Part shown: positions 8,848 through 17,446 of the stretch, piece after piece | How positions within the stretch are numbered: the stretch's first letter is position 1 | Layout of the letters: every line of letters begins with the position of its first letter | From: Roseovarius sp. MMSF_3359 | GTDB lineage: Bacteria > Pseudomonadota > Alphaproteobacteria > Rhodobacterales > Rhodobacteraceae | DNA: 64,000 nt | NCBI RefSeq assembly: GCF_030733385.1 | Contig: NZ_JASHJC010000002.1 | Span: forward strand, 1 to 64,000 | Direction: 5' to 3' | Notes under the pieces: generated by a model | The model's input: the letters and a program-made list of their open reading frames with translations, nothing else | Database searches by the model: none | What the model was told of the DNA's origin: nothing | Position numbers and translations under genes: made by a program

Positions 8848-9036
8848 ATGAGCGACGATGCCAATATGTCGATGCGCAAATTCCTCAAACAGGTCGGCGT
8901 GACCTCGCAACAGGCGATCGAGGAAGGCCTGCGCAGCGCCGGGGCCACCGCAGGGCAGGAATACACCGCGAAGGTCGTCCTGACCGTCGAAGGGCTGGAC
9001 GTGGAACATGTCGTGACCGGCACGATCAAAGGGTAG
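8848..9036 (+). CDS. DUF6494 family protein
   Basis: This 62-residue soluble protein contains 'MSMRKFLKQVGVTSQQAIE' (within the DUF6494 pattern) and ends in a short beta-rich segment ('LTVEGLDVEHVVTG'). AAGGAG lies 10 nt before the ATG. It is the first gene of a plus-strand operon with mrp, the ligase-like gene and DUF6505. Its function is unknown. Its place in the formate dehydrogenase locus is the only functional clue. Confidence 0.82.
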   Translation: MSDDANMSMRKFLKQVGVTSQQAIEEGLRSAGATAGQEYTAKVVLTVEGLDVEHVVTGTIKG

Positions 9037-9043
9037 AACGGAT

Positions 9044-10105
9044 TTGAGCATCACCCGTGAAAGCGTCATCGAGGCGCTCAAGGCCATCGCCGATCCGGTA
9101 AGTGGCAGCGATATCGTCAGCGCCGGTATTATGCGCGGTCTGAACGTCGAGGGCGACACCGTGCGCTTCGTGCTGGAGATCGACCCGGCCAAGGCCGAGG
9201 CCTATGGCCCGGTGCGCGATGCCTCGGAGACCGCCGTCAAAGCCCTGGGCGCGGGCGAGGTCAGCGCGGTTCTGACCGGCCATACCGCCAAGGCGCCGCC
9301 GGATCTCAAGCCGCAGCGCAAGGCCGAACCGCAAGGCCCGCAACCGGTGCCCGGGGTCAATCACCTGATCGCCATCGCCTCGGGCAAGGGCGGCGTGGGC
9401 AAATCCACCGTTTCGTCCAACCTCGCCTGCGCGCTGGCCGCCGAAGGCCGTCGCGTGGGCCTCTTGGATGCCGACGTCTATGGCCCCTCGCAGCCCCGGA
9501 TGCTGGGCGTGTCGGGACGACCGGCCAGTCCCGATGGCAAAACCATTCTGCCGATGCGCAACCATGGCGTCACCATGATGTCCATTGGTCTCATGACCAA
9601 CGAGGGCCAGGCGGTGGTCTGGCGCGGTCCGATGCTGATCGGCGCGCTGCAGCAGATGCTGATGCAGGTGCAGTGGGGCGCCTTGGATTGCCTTCTGGTC
9701 GACCTGCCCCCCGGTACGGGGGATGTGCAGATGACCCTTGCGCAGAAGGCCAAGGTCGATGGGGCAATCGTTGTGTCGACACCGCAGGATGTGGCCCTTC
9801 TGGATGCGCGCAAGGGGATCGACATGTTCAACCAGCTTCATGTGCCGGTGCTGGGCATGATCGAAAACATGTCCACGCATATCTGCTCGAACTGCGGGCA
9901 CGAGGAGCACGTATTTGGTCATGGCGGCGTCGCGGCGGAGGCGGCGAAGCTGAACGTACCGTTGCTGGCTGAAATCCCGCTGCATCTGGATATCCGCCTG
10001 GCCTCCGACGGCGGCGCGCCGATCGTGGTGAGCCAGCCCGACAGCCCGCAGGCGCAAGGGTTCCGTGAAGTCGCGCGCAAACTGATCGACCAAGGGGTGG
10101 CATGA
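9044..10105 (+). CDS. mrp: Mrp/ApbC-type iron-sulfur carrier ATPase
   Basis: This 353-residue P-loop NTPase starts with TTG, 7 nt after the DUF6494 stop. Residues 1-90 form a MIP18/DUF59-like domain. A deviant Walker A, GKGGVGKS, lies near residue 115, and 'DLPPGTGD' (switch region) near 222. CSNCG near residue 283 provides the cluster-bridging CxxC of Mrp/NBP35 proteins. The family binds and transfers [4Fe-4S] clusters. The Fe-S-rich formate dehydrogenase subunits and ferredoxin-like protein nearby are plausible clients, though housekeeping Fe-S delivery is equally possible. The gene overlaps the next one by ATGA. Confidence 0.93.
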   Translation: MSITRESVIEALKAIADPVSGSDIVSAGIMRGLNVEGDTVRFVLEIDPAKAEAYGPVRDASETAVKALGAGEVSAVLTGHTAKAPPDLKPQRKAEPQGPQPVPGVNHLIAIASGKGGVGKSTVSSNLACALAAEGRRVGLLDADVYGPSQPRMLGVSGRPASPDGKTILPMRNHGVTMMSIGLMTNEGQAVVWRGPMLIGALQQMLMQVQWGALDCLLVDLPPGTGDVQMTLAQKAKVDGAIVVSTPQDVALLDARKGIDMFNQLHVPVLGMIENMSTHICSNCGHEEHVFGHGGVAAEAAKLNVPLLAEIPLHLDIRLASDGGAPIVVSQPDSPQAQGFREVARKLIDQGVA

Positions 10106-10809
10106 ACGATCCCACCTTCCCTCCCCTGATGACCGGACAAGCGGTGAGCGGCAATATCGACCCGTTCGAAAAAGCCTGCGCCATGGCGGCGCTTGGCTGC
10201 GACGCGGGGCTGATCGTGCATAATGTCACCGCCAACCGGTTGATGGCAGCGATGGTCATGGCCCCGGAAGTGCCGCTTGAGGACGCGATGGCCATGTTGC
10301 CCACCTGCGGCGTTGGGTTTCAGAACGCGCTTGGCGCGCTCGCCCCGCCCGAGGTTGCCGTGCACCTCGAATGGGCAGGCGGCATCCGCATCAACGGCGC
10401 CTCCTGCGGGGGCTTGCGCGTGGCCGCGGGCGGCACAGATCCAGCGGCGGAACCCGGTTGGCTGGTGGTGGGCCTTGATCTGCCGCTGATGCAGGTGACG
10501 GAACGCCCCGGCGACACACCCGACCAGACCGCGCTTTACGACGAAGGCTGCGCCGACGTCGATCCGGTCAACCTGCTGGAAAGCTGGGCGCGGCACACGC
10601 TGGTCTGGATCACCCGGTGGGAAGCCGATGGCGCGGCGCCGCTGCACGCGGAATGGCGGGGGCTGGCCCATGGCATCGGTGAAGACATCACGCAAAGCGG
10701 CATTTCGGGAAGCTGGCTCGGTGTTGACGAACGCTTCGGCATGCTGATCCGCGCGGGCGACGGCACCCATCTGATCCCGCTGACATCCGTATTGGAGAGC
10801 ACCTCATGA
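10102..10809 (+). CDS. Biotin/lipoate protein ligase-like protein (DUF4444 C-terminus)
   Basis: This 235-residue protein resembles the biotin/lipoate--protein ligase family. It has a central substrate-pocket-like strand pair ('HLEWAGGIRINGASCGGLRV', close to the BirA/LplA core), 'GWLVVGLDLPL', and a C-terminal SH3-like segment ('SWLGVDERFGMLIRAGDGTHLIPL') assigned to DUF4444. The catalytic loop of BirA (GRGRXG) is not evident, so ligase activity is doubtful. It overlaps mrp and DUF6505 by ATGA on both sides, indicating co-translation. Its role at a formate dehydrogenase locus is unknown. Confidence 0.78.
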   Translation: MNDPTFPPLMTGQAVSGNIDPFEKACAMAALGCDAGLIVHNVTANRLMAAMVMAPEVPLEDAMAMLPTCGVGFQNALGALAPPEVAVHLEWAGGIRINGASCGGLRVAAGGTDPAAEPGWLVVGLDLPLMQVTERPGDTPDQTALYDEGCADVDPVNLLESWARHTLVWITRWEADGAAPLHAEWRGLAHGIGEDITQSGISGSWLGVDERFGMLIRAGDGTHLIPLTSVLESTS

Positions 10810-11285
10810 AACTCGCCCGCGCGATCCATTTCGATGAAAGCGACATGAATGTCTACCACTCCCCCGCGCGCACCGGCGAATGGTGCATCTCGGGCGGGTT
10901 CGAGTTTTCCAACTGGACCGAGGCCGACCTGACCGGCAAACCGCGTCAGGCCTTTGCGAATGGCTGGCTCGGGTGTGAAACCTTCGGGCGGGTCACCTTC
11001 GTGGCCGTCACCCAGGTCGAACAGGCCGAGATCGACACGCTGGCGCAGGCGCTGGCCGAGCATTTCGTACAGATCTACGGCGCGCCGGATGTGGCCACGG
11101 CGCTCCCCGTCGCCGCCGAAGAGCTGGGCCACATGGCCGAGCTTTGCGAAGATCACGCGCCCAATACGCTCCTGACTGTAATGCGCGAGCTGACCGATGC
11201 GGGGGTCAGGGAGAGCTTTCGCGTGATCGAAGCGCAGGACGCCGGGTTGGAGCAATTCGCCATTCACGGCGACCTGGAAGAATAG
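10806..11285 (+). CDS. DUF6505 family protein
   Basis: This 159-residue soluble protein begins 'MKLARAIHFDESDMNVY' and has 'EWCISGGFEFSNW' and 'GCETFGRVTFVAV' segments matching DUF6505. No signal peptide, membrane helix or metal-binding motif is seen. It is the last gene of the DUF6494 - mrp - ligase-like operon and overlaps its upstream neighbour by ATGA. The function is unknown. Confidence 0.8.
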   Translation: MKLARAIHFDESDMNVYHSPARTGEWCISGGFEFSNWTEADLTGKPRQAFANGWLGCETFGRVTFVAVTQVEQAEIDTLAQALAEHFVQIYGAPDVATALPVAAEELGHMAELCEDHAPNTLLTVMRELTDAGVRESFRVIEAQDAGLEQFAIHGDLEE

Positions 11286-11405
11286 CCGCACGGCGACCTC
11301 GCCCAAAACAACAGACACGCCGCGGACCAAAGAGCTGGTTCAAGGATAGCCCTGCGGTTGGGCGGGGTCTTTTGCAAAACGGGAAATTGGCATATCCCGG
11401 TTCCT

Positions 11406-12083
11406 ATGAAGATCCTCCTGGCAGAAGACGATACCGTATCGGCGGAATATATCCGCAAGGGCCTGACCGAGCAGGGATATGTCGTTGACTGGGTGACCGA
11501 CGGGCGTGATGCACTGACCCATTGCCTCTACAATCCGGTCGACCTCGCAATCGTGGACCGGATGATGCCGGGAATGGACGGGCTGTCGCTGGTCAAGGCC
11601 CTACGCGCCTCCAAATGCGACCTGCCGGTGATCTTCCTGACGGCGCTTTCGGATGTCGAGGACCGCGTCGATGGGCTAATGGCGGGCGGCGATGACTACA
11701 TGATCAAGCCGTTTCACCTCTCCGAATTGCTGGCCCGCATCTCGGTTCTCTCCCGCAGGCCGAAACAGGCCGCGCAGGAAACCCGGCTTAGCGTCCATGA
11801 CCTTTCGCTCGACCTGCTCAGCCGCACCGCATCCCGGCAGGGACAGATGATCGAATTGCTGAATAAGGAATACGCCCTGCTGCATCTTTTGATGGAGACG
11901 CCGGGCCGCGTGATCAGCCGCACGATGATCCTCGAAAAGATCTGGGATTTCTCATTCGATCCGGGCACGACCGTGGTCGAGACGCATATCAGCAAGCTCA
12001 GGCAGAAGATCGACAAACCCTTCGACACGGCACTTATCCACACCGTGCGCAACATGGGATACACCATCCGTGCCCCTCGGTAA
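11406..12083 (+). CDS. OmpR-family response regulator
   Basis: This 225-residue regulator has a receiver domain at residues 1-115, with acidic pocket E7-D8-D9, phospho-acceptor Asp51 (in IVDRMMPGMDG), a conserved Thr in 'FLTAL' and Lys in 'MIKPF'. A winged-helix DNA-binding domain follows ('RTMILEKIWDFSFDPGTTVVETHISKLRQKID'-type pattern, residues about 130-225). The start at 11406 (MKILLAEDD) fits the family; the frame opens 48 nt earlier without support. The gene overlaps the kinase gene by 14 nt. Likely targets are the 26-bp elements at 13415 and 17363; this is inference. Confidence 0.94.
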   Translation: MKILLAEDDTVSAEYIRKGLTEQGYVVDWVTDGRDALTHCLYNPVDLAIVDRMMPGMDGLSLVKALRASKCDLPVIFLTALSDVEDRVDGLMAGGDDYMIKPFHLSELLARISVLSRRPKQAAQETRLSVHDLSLDLLSRTASRQGQMIELLNKEYALLHLLMETPGRVISRTMILEKIWDFSFDPGTTVVETHISKLRQKIDKPFDTALIHTVRNMGYTIRAPR

Positions 12084-13431
12084 CCTCACGGCGGGGCACC
12101 CGTTCAAGGCGGCCTGGCGGGTCCTTCTGGTCTTCCTGCTGTGCTACGCGATCGCAGGGTACTTTCTGGTGAGCGCGGTCACGAACACGCTCAAGACCGA
12201 GCTCGAAGCCCAGACCAAGGCCGAAAGCCTGCTCTTGCAGAACATCTATCAACGCGATGGCAAGGCGGGCCTGCTGAACGCGCTTCGGGACATGGAAAGA
12301 GCCGTCCGCCCGCCCGAACACATGGTCAGCCTTTTCGATGAGAATGGCATCACCTTGACGGGGCCGGTTTCCGGCGTGCCGGATTTCGTGGGTGTGACGC
12401 ACCGCGAAGTCGAAAAGATGACCGGTGGCAAAATTGCCGGGCGCTATGTTCTCAACGTGCAGAAGCTCGCGCAGATGACACTGATCGTTGGTCGCGACGC
12501 ACGGTTCATCGACACCGCCGGACGGCGGCTGATCATCGGGTTGGCGCTCTTTGGCGGAGTGCTGTCGGGCATGACATTGATGCTTGGGCTATGGGCAAGC
12601 CGGGCATCGCTTGCTCGGCTCAGCGACATGGAAAAGGCCCTTTTCCGGGTCTCTGAGGGGGATCTGGCTGCCCGGCTGCCGGTAATGGCGCGCAATGATC
12701 AGTTCGATCGCGTCTCTGCGCGCATGAACCACAATCTCGACCGGCTTGAACGGTTGGTGGCTGGCGCCAAATCCACCGCGGCCGCCATTGCGCATGATCT
12801 CAAAACACCTCTGTCGCACACGCAGATCGCGCTGAACGAGGCGGCCGACGCCGTGGAGGCAGGACGCGACCCTGCCCCCAGGATCGAAGCCGCGCTGCAC
12901 GAATTGCAATCGTTGAACACCACCTTTGACACGATGCTGCGCATTTCGCGCATCCAGGCGAAAACGGAAACATCCCGGTTCGGCCAGGTCGACCTCGGGG
13001 ACATCGCCGCCAAGGTGATCGAATTCATGCAACCCCTGGCCGAGGAACGTGGCCAGACCCTGCGGCTGAACGCCCAGGAGGTTTCAACCTTCGCCGATGC
13101 CGCGATGCTCCAGCAGGCGTTGGTGAACCTTGTCAACAATGCCTGCACCCATACGGGTCGAGGGGCCACGATTGTCGTGGAGGTGGCGCAGGACGCGCAA
13201 GGGCCGATCCTGTCGGTCAGCGACGATGGCCCTGGAATTCCCGAGGCGGATCGCAACAAGGTATTGGAGCCATTCGTCCGGCTGGACCAGGCCAGGACCA
13301 CCCCGGGCAGCGGCCTTGGTCTGGCCCTGGCCAAGGCGGTTGCCGATCATCACGGTGGCGCATTGGAGCTAAGCGACGCGAAACCCGGCCTAAGGGTCGA
13401 ATTGCGGCTGCCAAACATCAAGAAAGTTTAA
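12070..13431 (+). CDS. Sensor histidine kinase
   Basis: This 453-residue inner-membrane kinase starts with GTG inside the response-regulator gene. Membrane segments lie at about residues 14-37 and 153-176, enclosing a periplasmic sensor region of about 115 residues. A HAMP linker follows (about 177-230), then the HisKA box with His242 (AIAHDLKTPL) and a HATPase domain with N, G1 (DDGPGIP) and G2 (GSGLGLA) boxes. The sensor region has no recognised domain. The last codons and the stop overlap the 26-bp element that precedes yfdX, so kinase coding sequence doubles as control DNA. Confidence 0.94.
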   Translation: MPLGNLTAGHPFKAAWRVLLVFLLCYAIAGYFLVSAVTNTLKTELEAQTKAESLLLQNIYQRDGKAGLLNALRDMERAVRPPEHMVSLFDENGITLTGPVSGVPDFVGVTHREVEKMTGGKIAGRYVLNVQKLAQMTLIVGRDARFIDTAGRRLIIGLALFGGVLSGMTLMLGLWASRASLARLSDMEKALFRVSEGDLAARLPVMARNDQFDRVSARMNHNLDRLERLVAGAKSTAAAIAHDLKTPLSHTQIALNEAADAVEAGRDPAPRIEAALHELQSLNTTFDTMLRISRIQAKTETSRFGQVDLGDIAAKVIEFMQPLAEERGQTLRLNAQEVSTFADAAMLQQALVNLVNNACTHTGRGATIVVEVAQDAQGPILSVSDDGPGIPEADRNKVLEPFVRLDQARTTPGSGLGLALAKAVADHHGGALELSDAKPGLRVELRLPNIKKV

Positions 13432-13470
13432 ACTTCGACACAAGCCCGGAAAAGACACAGGCCCTATCTC
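13415..13470 (+). promoter_or_regulatory. Putative response-regulator element and promoter of yfdX
   Basis: The 26-bp element at 13415-13440 contains the perfect palindrome AAGTTTAAACTT. It matches 23 of 26 positions with the element at 17363-17388. A -10-like TATCTC begins at 13465, 24 nt after the element's end, exactly the spacing seen in the other copy. The element overlaps the kinase stop codon. Binding by the adjacent OmpR-type regulator is inference. Confidence 0.65.
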
Positions 13471-13514
13471 TCCGTCATCCGCAGCCCCGCTGCCCGTCAT
13501 GAGGAGAGACCATC

Positions 13515-14174
13515 ATGAAACCGAATTCCACCTTGCTAGCCGTCCTCATCGCGGCCTCAACGGGCATTGCCGTTGTCGCGCAAGGCGTGCAGGCAGGGAC
13601 AACCACCGTCACATCCTCCGAAACCGAAACACCCGGTGAGGTCGCGTCCAGCACGCTTCGTATCCCGGCAAGCGGCACGCATATCCTCGATGGCGAGCAT
13701 GGTGCCAGACTTGCATTGTTCGACGGCAACCTCGACCTCGCCAAAGAGATGATCTCAGGCGCCAGCGATCAGTTTCACGATCACATGGCAAATTTCGCGA
13801 TCAGGCTGAGCGATGCAAAGATGTTTGTCATACCCGTCGATAGCGGCCTGCAATTCGCCGAGGGTTTTGAACCCAATGAGGCCCATAGTGGCGTCATCGA
13901 AGAGGCCGGTGTTCATATCCGCTCGGGCGATGTGGACAGGGCGGTTGACGTCATGACCGGCGCCGGGATCGAACTTGACGTCCGGGTCGTCGCCCTGCCC
14001 GTCGAAACCGCAATTGCCAACCTCAAACAGGCCCTGACCGATATCGAAGCTGGAGAAATTCACAAGGCCAACATGGCGCTCAAAGCGGTCGAAACCTCAA
14101 TCGTGATCGAAGACTACAAGCCCGGTGCTTTGCCCGCCCAGAGCTATCCGCTGGCCGAGATCCTCCAGGGTTAA
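13515..14174 (+). CDS. YfdX family periplasmic protein
   Basis: This 219-residue protein has a Sec signal peptide ending near residue 27 (VQAG). The mature part is helical and contains 'LFDGNLDLAKEMI' and 'ETAIANLKQALTDIEAGEIHKANMALKAVE', typical of YfdX. In enterobacteria the family is tied to acid and envelope stress; the exact activity is not settled. GAGGAG precedes the ATG. The gene has its own promoter element directly upstream and a strong terminator downstream, so it is probably a single-gene unit, controlled by the neighbouring two-component system. Confidence 0.85.
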   Translation: MKPNSTLLAVLIAASTGIAVVAQGVQAGTTTVTSSETETPGEVASSTLRIPASGTHILDGEHGARLALFDGNLDLAKEMISGASDQFHDHMANFAIRLSDAKMFVIPVDSGLQFAEGFEPNEAHSGVIEEAGVHIRSGDVDRAVDVMTGAGIELDVRVVALPVETAIANLKQALTDIEAGEIHKANMALKAVETSIVIEDYKPGALPAQSYPLAEILQG

Positions 14175-14194
14175 CCCCATCGCTCACGGAGGAC

Positions 14195-14237
14195 GCGCTC
14201 TGCATGCTTAGGGAGGTCATGCAGAGCGCACTTTTTT
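14195..14237 (+). terminator. Rho-independent terminator after yfdX
   Basis: A perfect 12-bp stem (GCGCTCTGCATG paired with CATGCAGAGCGC) encloses an 11-nt loop. It is followed by AC and six T residues ending at 14237. Confidence 0.9.
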
Positions 14238-14251
14238 GCGCCCTCATTTGG

Positions 14252-14277
14252 GGTTAGCCTCTTTGCCGAGGCTAGCC
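14252..14277 (+). other. Second hairpin between yfdX and marC
   Basis: GGTTAGCCTC and GAGGCTAGCC form a 10-bp stem with one G-U pair and a 6-nt loop (TTTGCC). It has no T-run. It sits in the leader region of marC, 48 nt before its start codon. It may be a processing or regulatory structure; purpose unknown. Confidence 0.45.
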
Positions 14278-14325
14278 GCAACCGCCTCCGGCCAAACGAT
14301 AACACTTGGTATCGCAAGGGACGAC

Positions 14326-14958
14326 ATGGACTACTCAGAACTCACCAAGGCCTTCGGGGCCTTCTTTGCGATCATGAACCCGTTTGTGAACCTGCCGATT
14401 TTCCTGGCGCTAACCGCCGGTTTCACCGTGGCGCAACAGCGAACCCTGGCACTCAAGATCACCTTCTTTTCGGCGATCATGTGCGCGGTGATCCTTTTTG
14501 CAGGGCAGAAGATCATCGGTTCTTTCGGGGTCACGATCGACCAGTTCCGGATCGCCGGTGGCGCGGTCCTGGCACATATCGCCTGGTCCATGCTGAACGG
14601 CGGCAACATCGCGTCCCACCACGGCACGGACCGGGAAAAGGACCATATGTCCGATCTGTCGGCGCTGGCCTTCTATCCGATCACCTTCCCGATGATCGTT
14701 GGGCCGGGCACGATTGCAACGCTGATCATCTATGCGGGTCATACGGATACCCTCGCAGGGCTGCTCGAGATTGGCAGCGTCGTGGGCATTGTTCTGGCAA
14801 TGCTGTTCATCGTGCTTTTCTTCGCGTCATTCTTCGGCAAAATGCTGAGCGATACGATGCGTGTGATCATGACCCGGCTGATGGGCATGATCCTGTTGGC
14901 CATTGCCGTCGAGATGATTATCGCCGGATTGAAGGCCGTATTACCGGGCCTTGCCTGA
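14326..14958 (+). CDS. MarC family integral membrane protein
   Basis: This 210-residue protein has about six hydrophobic segments and the MarC signature 'F..MNPFVNLPIFL', 'AGG..L', and 'FPMIVGPGTIATLI'. MarC proteins are inner-membrane proteins once linked to antibiotic resistance; a transport role is proposed but not established. The start at 14326 follows AAGGGACGAC; an upstream in-frame ATG at 14236 is unsupported. It is followed closely by the YrhK gene and begins the run marC - yrhK - EEP - cls. Confidence 0.9.
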   Translation: MDYSELTKAFGAFFAIMNPFVNLPIFLALTAGFTVAQQRTLALKITFFSAIMCAVILFAGQKIIGSFGVTIDQFRIAGGAVLAHIAWSMLNGGNIASHHGTDREKDHMSDLSALAFYPITFPMIVGPGTIATLIIYAGHTDTLAGLLEIGSVVGIVLAMLFIVLFFASFFGKMLSDTMRVIMTRLMGMILLAIAVEMIIAGLKAVLPGLA

Positions 14959-14968
14959 GGAGACGAGA

Positions 14969-15241
14969 ATGACGTTTTTCAACCCGGAGAACCATAGCCG
15001 CAGCGCGGCGCACAGGAAAATCTATGCCTATTGCGAATTGGCCTACACCGCCGTCGATTTCTCGGCTGCGGCGCTGTTCGTGATTGGCAGCATCCTCTTC
15101 TTCAGCGAGGCCACCACGTATCTTGGCACCTGGTTGTTTCTGATCGGCTCTGTCCTTTTCGGCATGCGACCGACCATCAAGCTCATCCGCGAAATCGCCT
15201 ATCTTCGCGTGGGCAACTATCAGGACATCACCGAGACCTGA
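14969..15241 (+). CDS. YrhK domain membrane protein
   Basis: This 90-residue protein has two hydrophobic segments (about 28-46 and 52-68) separated by 'FFSEATTYLGTWLFLIGS', followed by 'MRPTIKLIREI', which fits the YrhK domain. The ATG at 14969 lies just after GAGGAGACGAGA. Its stop TGA shares one base with the start of the EEP gene (TGATG). Function is unknown. Its tight coupling with marC and cardiolipin synthase suggests a membrane-related task. Confidence 0.8.
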   Translation: MTFFNPENHSRSAAHRKIYAYCELAYTAVDFSAAALFVIGSILFFSEATTYLGTWLFLIGSVLFGMRPTIKLIREIAYLRVGNYQDITET

Positions 15242-15924
15242 TGCGGATTGCCAGTTACAACATACGCAAGGCCGTTGGCCTCGACTGGCGGCGCGATGCC
15301 GACCGGATTGCGGATGTTCTGGCCGAAATTGATGCCGATATCGTCGTTCTGCAGGAGGCGGATCGCCGTGTCGGCAACCGCGCCGGCGTGCTGCCCCTGG
15401 ACCGGCTTGCGGATGAACTTCGCTACGACCTCGTCGATCTTTCGATCCGACCGTTGAGCCATGGCTGGCACGGCAACGCGATCCTCTTTCGCAATGATAT
15501 ACCGGTCGCCCGGACCCGCCGCATCGACATCCCCACCATCGAGCCGCGCGGCGCGGTCTCCGCAATCCTGTCCGACCCGCCCGTTGAGATTATCGGCGTG
15601 CATCTCGGCCTGACCCCCGGCAAAAGACGTCAGCAAATGACCTCTCTCAATCACTATATCGAAAACGCACCGCATCCCGTTGTGATCGCCGGGGATTTCA
15701 ACGAATGGAAGACCGATATCGAGGTGTTCAAGGAGACCGGCCGGATGATCTCACCCGGGCATAGCTATCATTCGGCCCGCCCGAGGGCCGCGCTTGATCG
15801 TTTCGTGATCGCCGGGCCGATTTCGCATGAGGCGTCTTTCGTGCACAAATCCGAACTGGCCCGGGTCGCCTCGGACCATCTGCCCATCGTGATGGAAATT
15901 GCGTTCACGGAGCCCGCCCAATGA
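15241..15924 (+). CDS. Endonuclease/exonuclease/phosphatase (EEP) family protein
   Basis: This 227-residue protein has the EEP superfamily motifs in order: 'ASYNIRKA' (N), 'VVLQEAD' (E), 'WHGNAILF', 'GVHLGL' (H), 'IAGDFNEW' (D, N) and 'SDHLPI' (D, H). The full metal and catalytic set is therefore present. It lacks an obvious signal peptide. The substrate could be phospholipid, phosphodiester or nucleic acid. Its place directly before cardiolipin synthase, with a 4-nt overlap, resembles the ybhP-clsB pairing of Escherichia coli and favours a lipid-linked role; that is inference. Confidence 0.87.
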   Translation: MRIASYNIRKAVGLDWRRDADRIADVLAEIDADIVVLQEADRRVGNRAGVLPLDRLADELRYDLVDLSIRPLSHGWHGNAILFRNDIPVARTRRIDIPTIEPRGAVSAILSDPPVEIIGVHLGLTPGKRRQQMTSLNHYIENAPHPVVIAGDFNEWKTDIEVFKETGRMISPGHSYHSARPRAALDRFVIAGPISHEASFVHKSELARVASDHLPIVMEIAFTEPAQ

Positions 15925-17351
15925 CGATTATCGTGATCCTGCACGTCTTGTTGGTCGCGGCATTCACGGCCCGCATCCTGTTGCGCGACGACCTGTCGCC
16001 ACCGGCGCGCCTGGCGTGGTTCATTATCCTGAACGCCCTGCCCTATTTCGGCAGCGCGCTCTATTTCGTCTTCGGCGAGATCGACCTTGGCAACAGGGCC
16101 AACAAACGCCACCGGGAGATTTTCGATGAGATCAGGACCAAAGCCGCGGATTTCATGGGCAACGGCCAGGACGTTGCCAAGCTGATCGACCCGATCTATC
16201 GGCCGGCCTTTCACTACGCCGGGTCGATCAACGGCTTCCATCCCGTCGATGGCAACAAAGCGGAGCTTATGGCCCATGGTGGAGAGACGCGGGAACGGCT
16301 GGTGGCGGATATTGATGCGGCCACCGACCATGTGCATGTGCTCTACTATATCTGGCTTGATGACGACACCGGCACCGCCGTCGCGCAGGCGCTGATGCGG
16401 GCGGCACGGCGTGGGGTTACCTGCCGCGCCATGGCTGATGGTCTCGGCTCCCGCCGGCTGATCAAGGGCGCGCTCTGGCGGGAAATGAAAGAGGCGGGCG
16501 TTCAACTGGCCGTGGCCCTGTCGTTGGAAAACCCTGTCCGCACCCTCCTGACCAGCCGTATCGACCTTCGCAACCACCGCAAGATCACGGTGATCGACGG
16601 GCGTATCACCTATTGTGGCAGCCGCAACTCGGCGGACCCGGAGTTCCTGGTCAAGGCCAAATACGCCCCCTGGGTTGACATCATGCTGCGCTTCGAAGGG
16701 CCCGTGGTAGCGCAGAACCAACTCCTTTTTGCCAGCGACTGGATGCAGGCCACCGATGAATCCCTGGACCAGTTCAACCTGATCGCGGAGCCGATCGACG
16801 GCGGCTTCCCCGCGCAGGTCATGGGCGACGGGCCGACCGAGAGACGAGGTGCCACACCGCAGCTATTCGCCAACCTCATCGCCTGTGCCCAGCACGATCT
16901 GACCCTTTCCACGCCCTATTTCGTACCCGACGCAACCGTGTTCGAGGCGCTCTGCGCCGCCGCGCACCGGGGCGTGAACGTGACCCTGATCTTCCCCAAG
17001 GTGAACGATAGCTGGGTGGTCGCGGCCGCCAGCCGAAGCTACTACCGCCGGCTGCTTGAGGCGGGGTGTGTCATCCATGAGTTTGAGGGCGGACTTCTGC
17101 ATGCGAAAACACTGACGATCGACGGCAGGATCAGCCTGATCGGGTCCTCCAATCTTGATTTGCGCAGCTTCGATCTGAACTACGAAAACAACATCCTGCT
17201 GCAGGATGCCGATATCACGCGGATGATCTCCGACAGGCAACAGGACTATATCGCCCGATCCTCCCGGACCGACCTGCCGACGGTGCTGGCCTGGCCCTAT
17301 CTCAAACGCATCTGGAACAATGTCATCGCGACGATCGGCCCGGTTCTCTGA
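15921..17351 (+). CDS. cls: Cardiolipin synthase (phospholipase D family)
   Basis: This 476-residue enzyme should join two phosphatidylglycerol molecules to form cardiolipin and glycerol. Two N-terminal membrane segments (about residues 1-20 and 30-52) precede two PLD domains. The first HKD motif is H219-K221-D226 (NHRKITVID). The second is H394-K396-D401 (LHAKTLTID), followed by 'GSSNLDLRS'. Both catalytic sets are intact. The gene overlaps the EEP gene by ATGA. The tail 'IWNNVIATIGPVL' is short, as in ClsA-type enzymes. Cardiolipin made here would fit an envelope-stress response. Confidence 0.93.
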   Translation: MTIIVILHVLLVAAFTARILLRDDLSPPARLAWFIILNALPYFGSALYFVFGEIDLGNRANKRHREIFDEIRTKAADFMGNGQDVAKLIDPIYRPAFHYAGSINGFHPVDGNKAELMAHGGETRERLVADIDAATDHVHVLYYIWLDDDTGTAVAQALMRAARRGVTCRAMADGLGSRRLIKGALWREMKEAGVQLAVALSLENPVRTLLTSRIDLRNHRKITVIDGRITYCGSRNSADPEFLVKAKYAPWVDIMLRFEGPVVAQNQLLFASDWMQATDESLDQFNLIAEPIDGGFPAQVMGDGPTERRGATPQLFANLIACAQHDLTLSTPYFVPDATVFEALCAAAHRGVNVTLIFPKVNDSWVVAAASRSYYRRLLEAGCVIHEFEGGLLHAKTLTIDGRISLIGSSNLDLRSFDLNYENNILLQDADITRMISDRQQDYIARSSRTDLPTVLAWPYLKRIWNNVIATIGPVL

Positions 17352-17362
17352 TCCGCTGCGCG

Positions 17363-17418
17363 ACTTCAAGAAAATTTAAACTTCGGCAAAACCGGGGGCA
17401 AACTGCCACGCCTAGATA
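17363..17418 (+). promoter_or_regulatory. Putative response-regulator element and promoter of htrA
   Basis: The 26-bp element at 17363-17388 matches the one before yfdX at 23 of 26 positions. A -10-like TAGATA starts at 17413, 24 nt after the element's end. The start codon of htrA is at 17447, after AGGAGAG. Conservation of both sequence and spacing supports a shared activator. Confidence 0.68.
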
Positions 17419-17446
17419 AAGCTCACCACTAACTCAGGAGAGCACT

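Noticed and set aside
11286-11405. Terminator between DUF6505 and the response regulator
   Set aside because: GCCC and GGGC make a 4-bp stem with a short T-run; too weak to assert.
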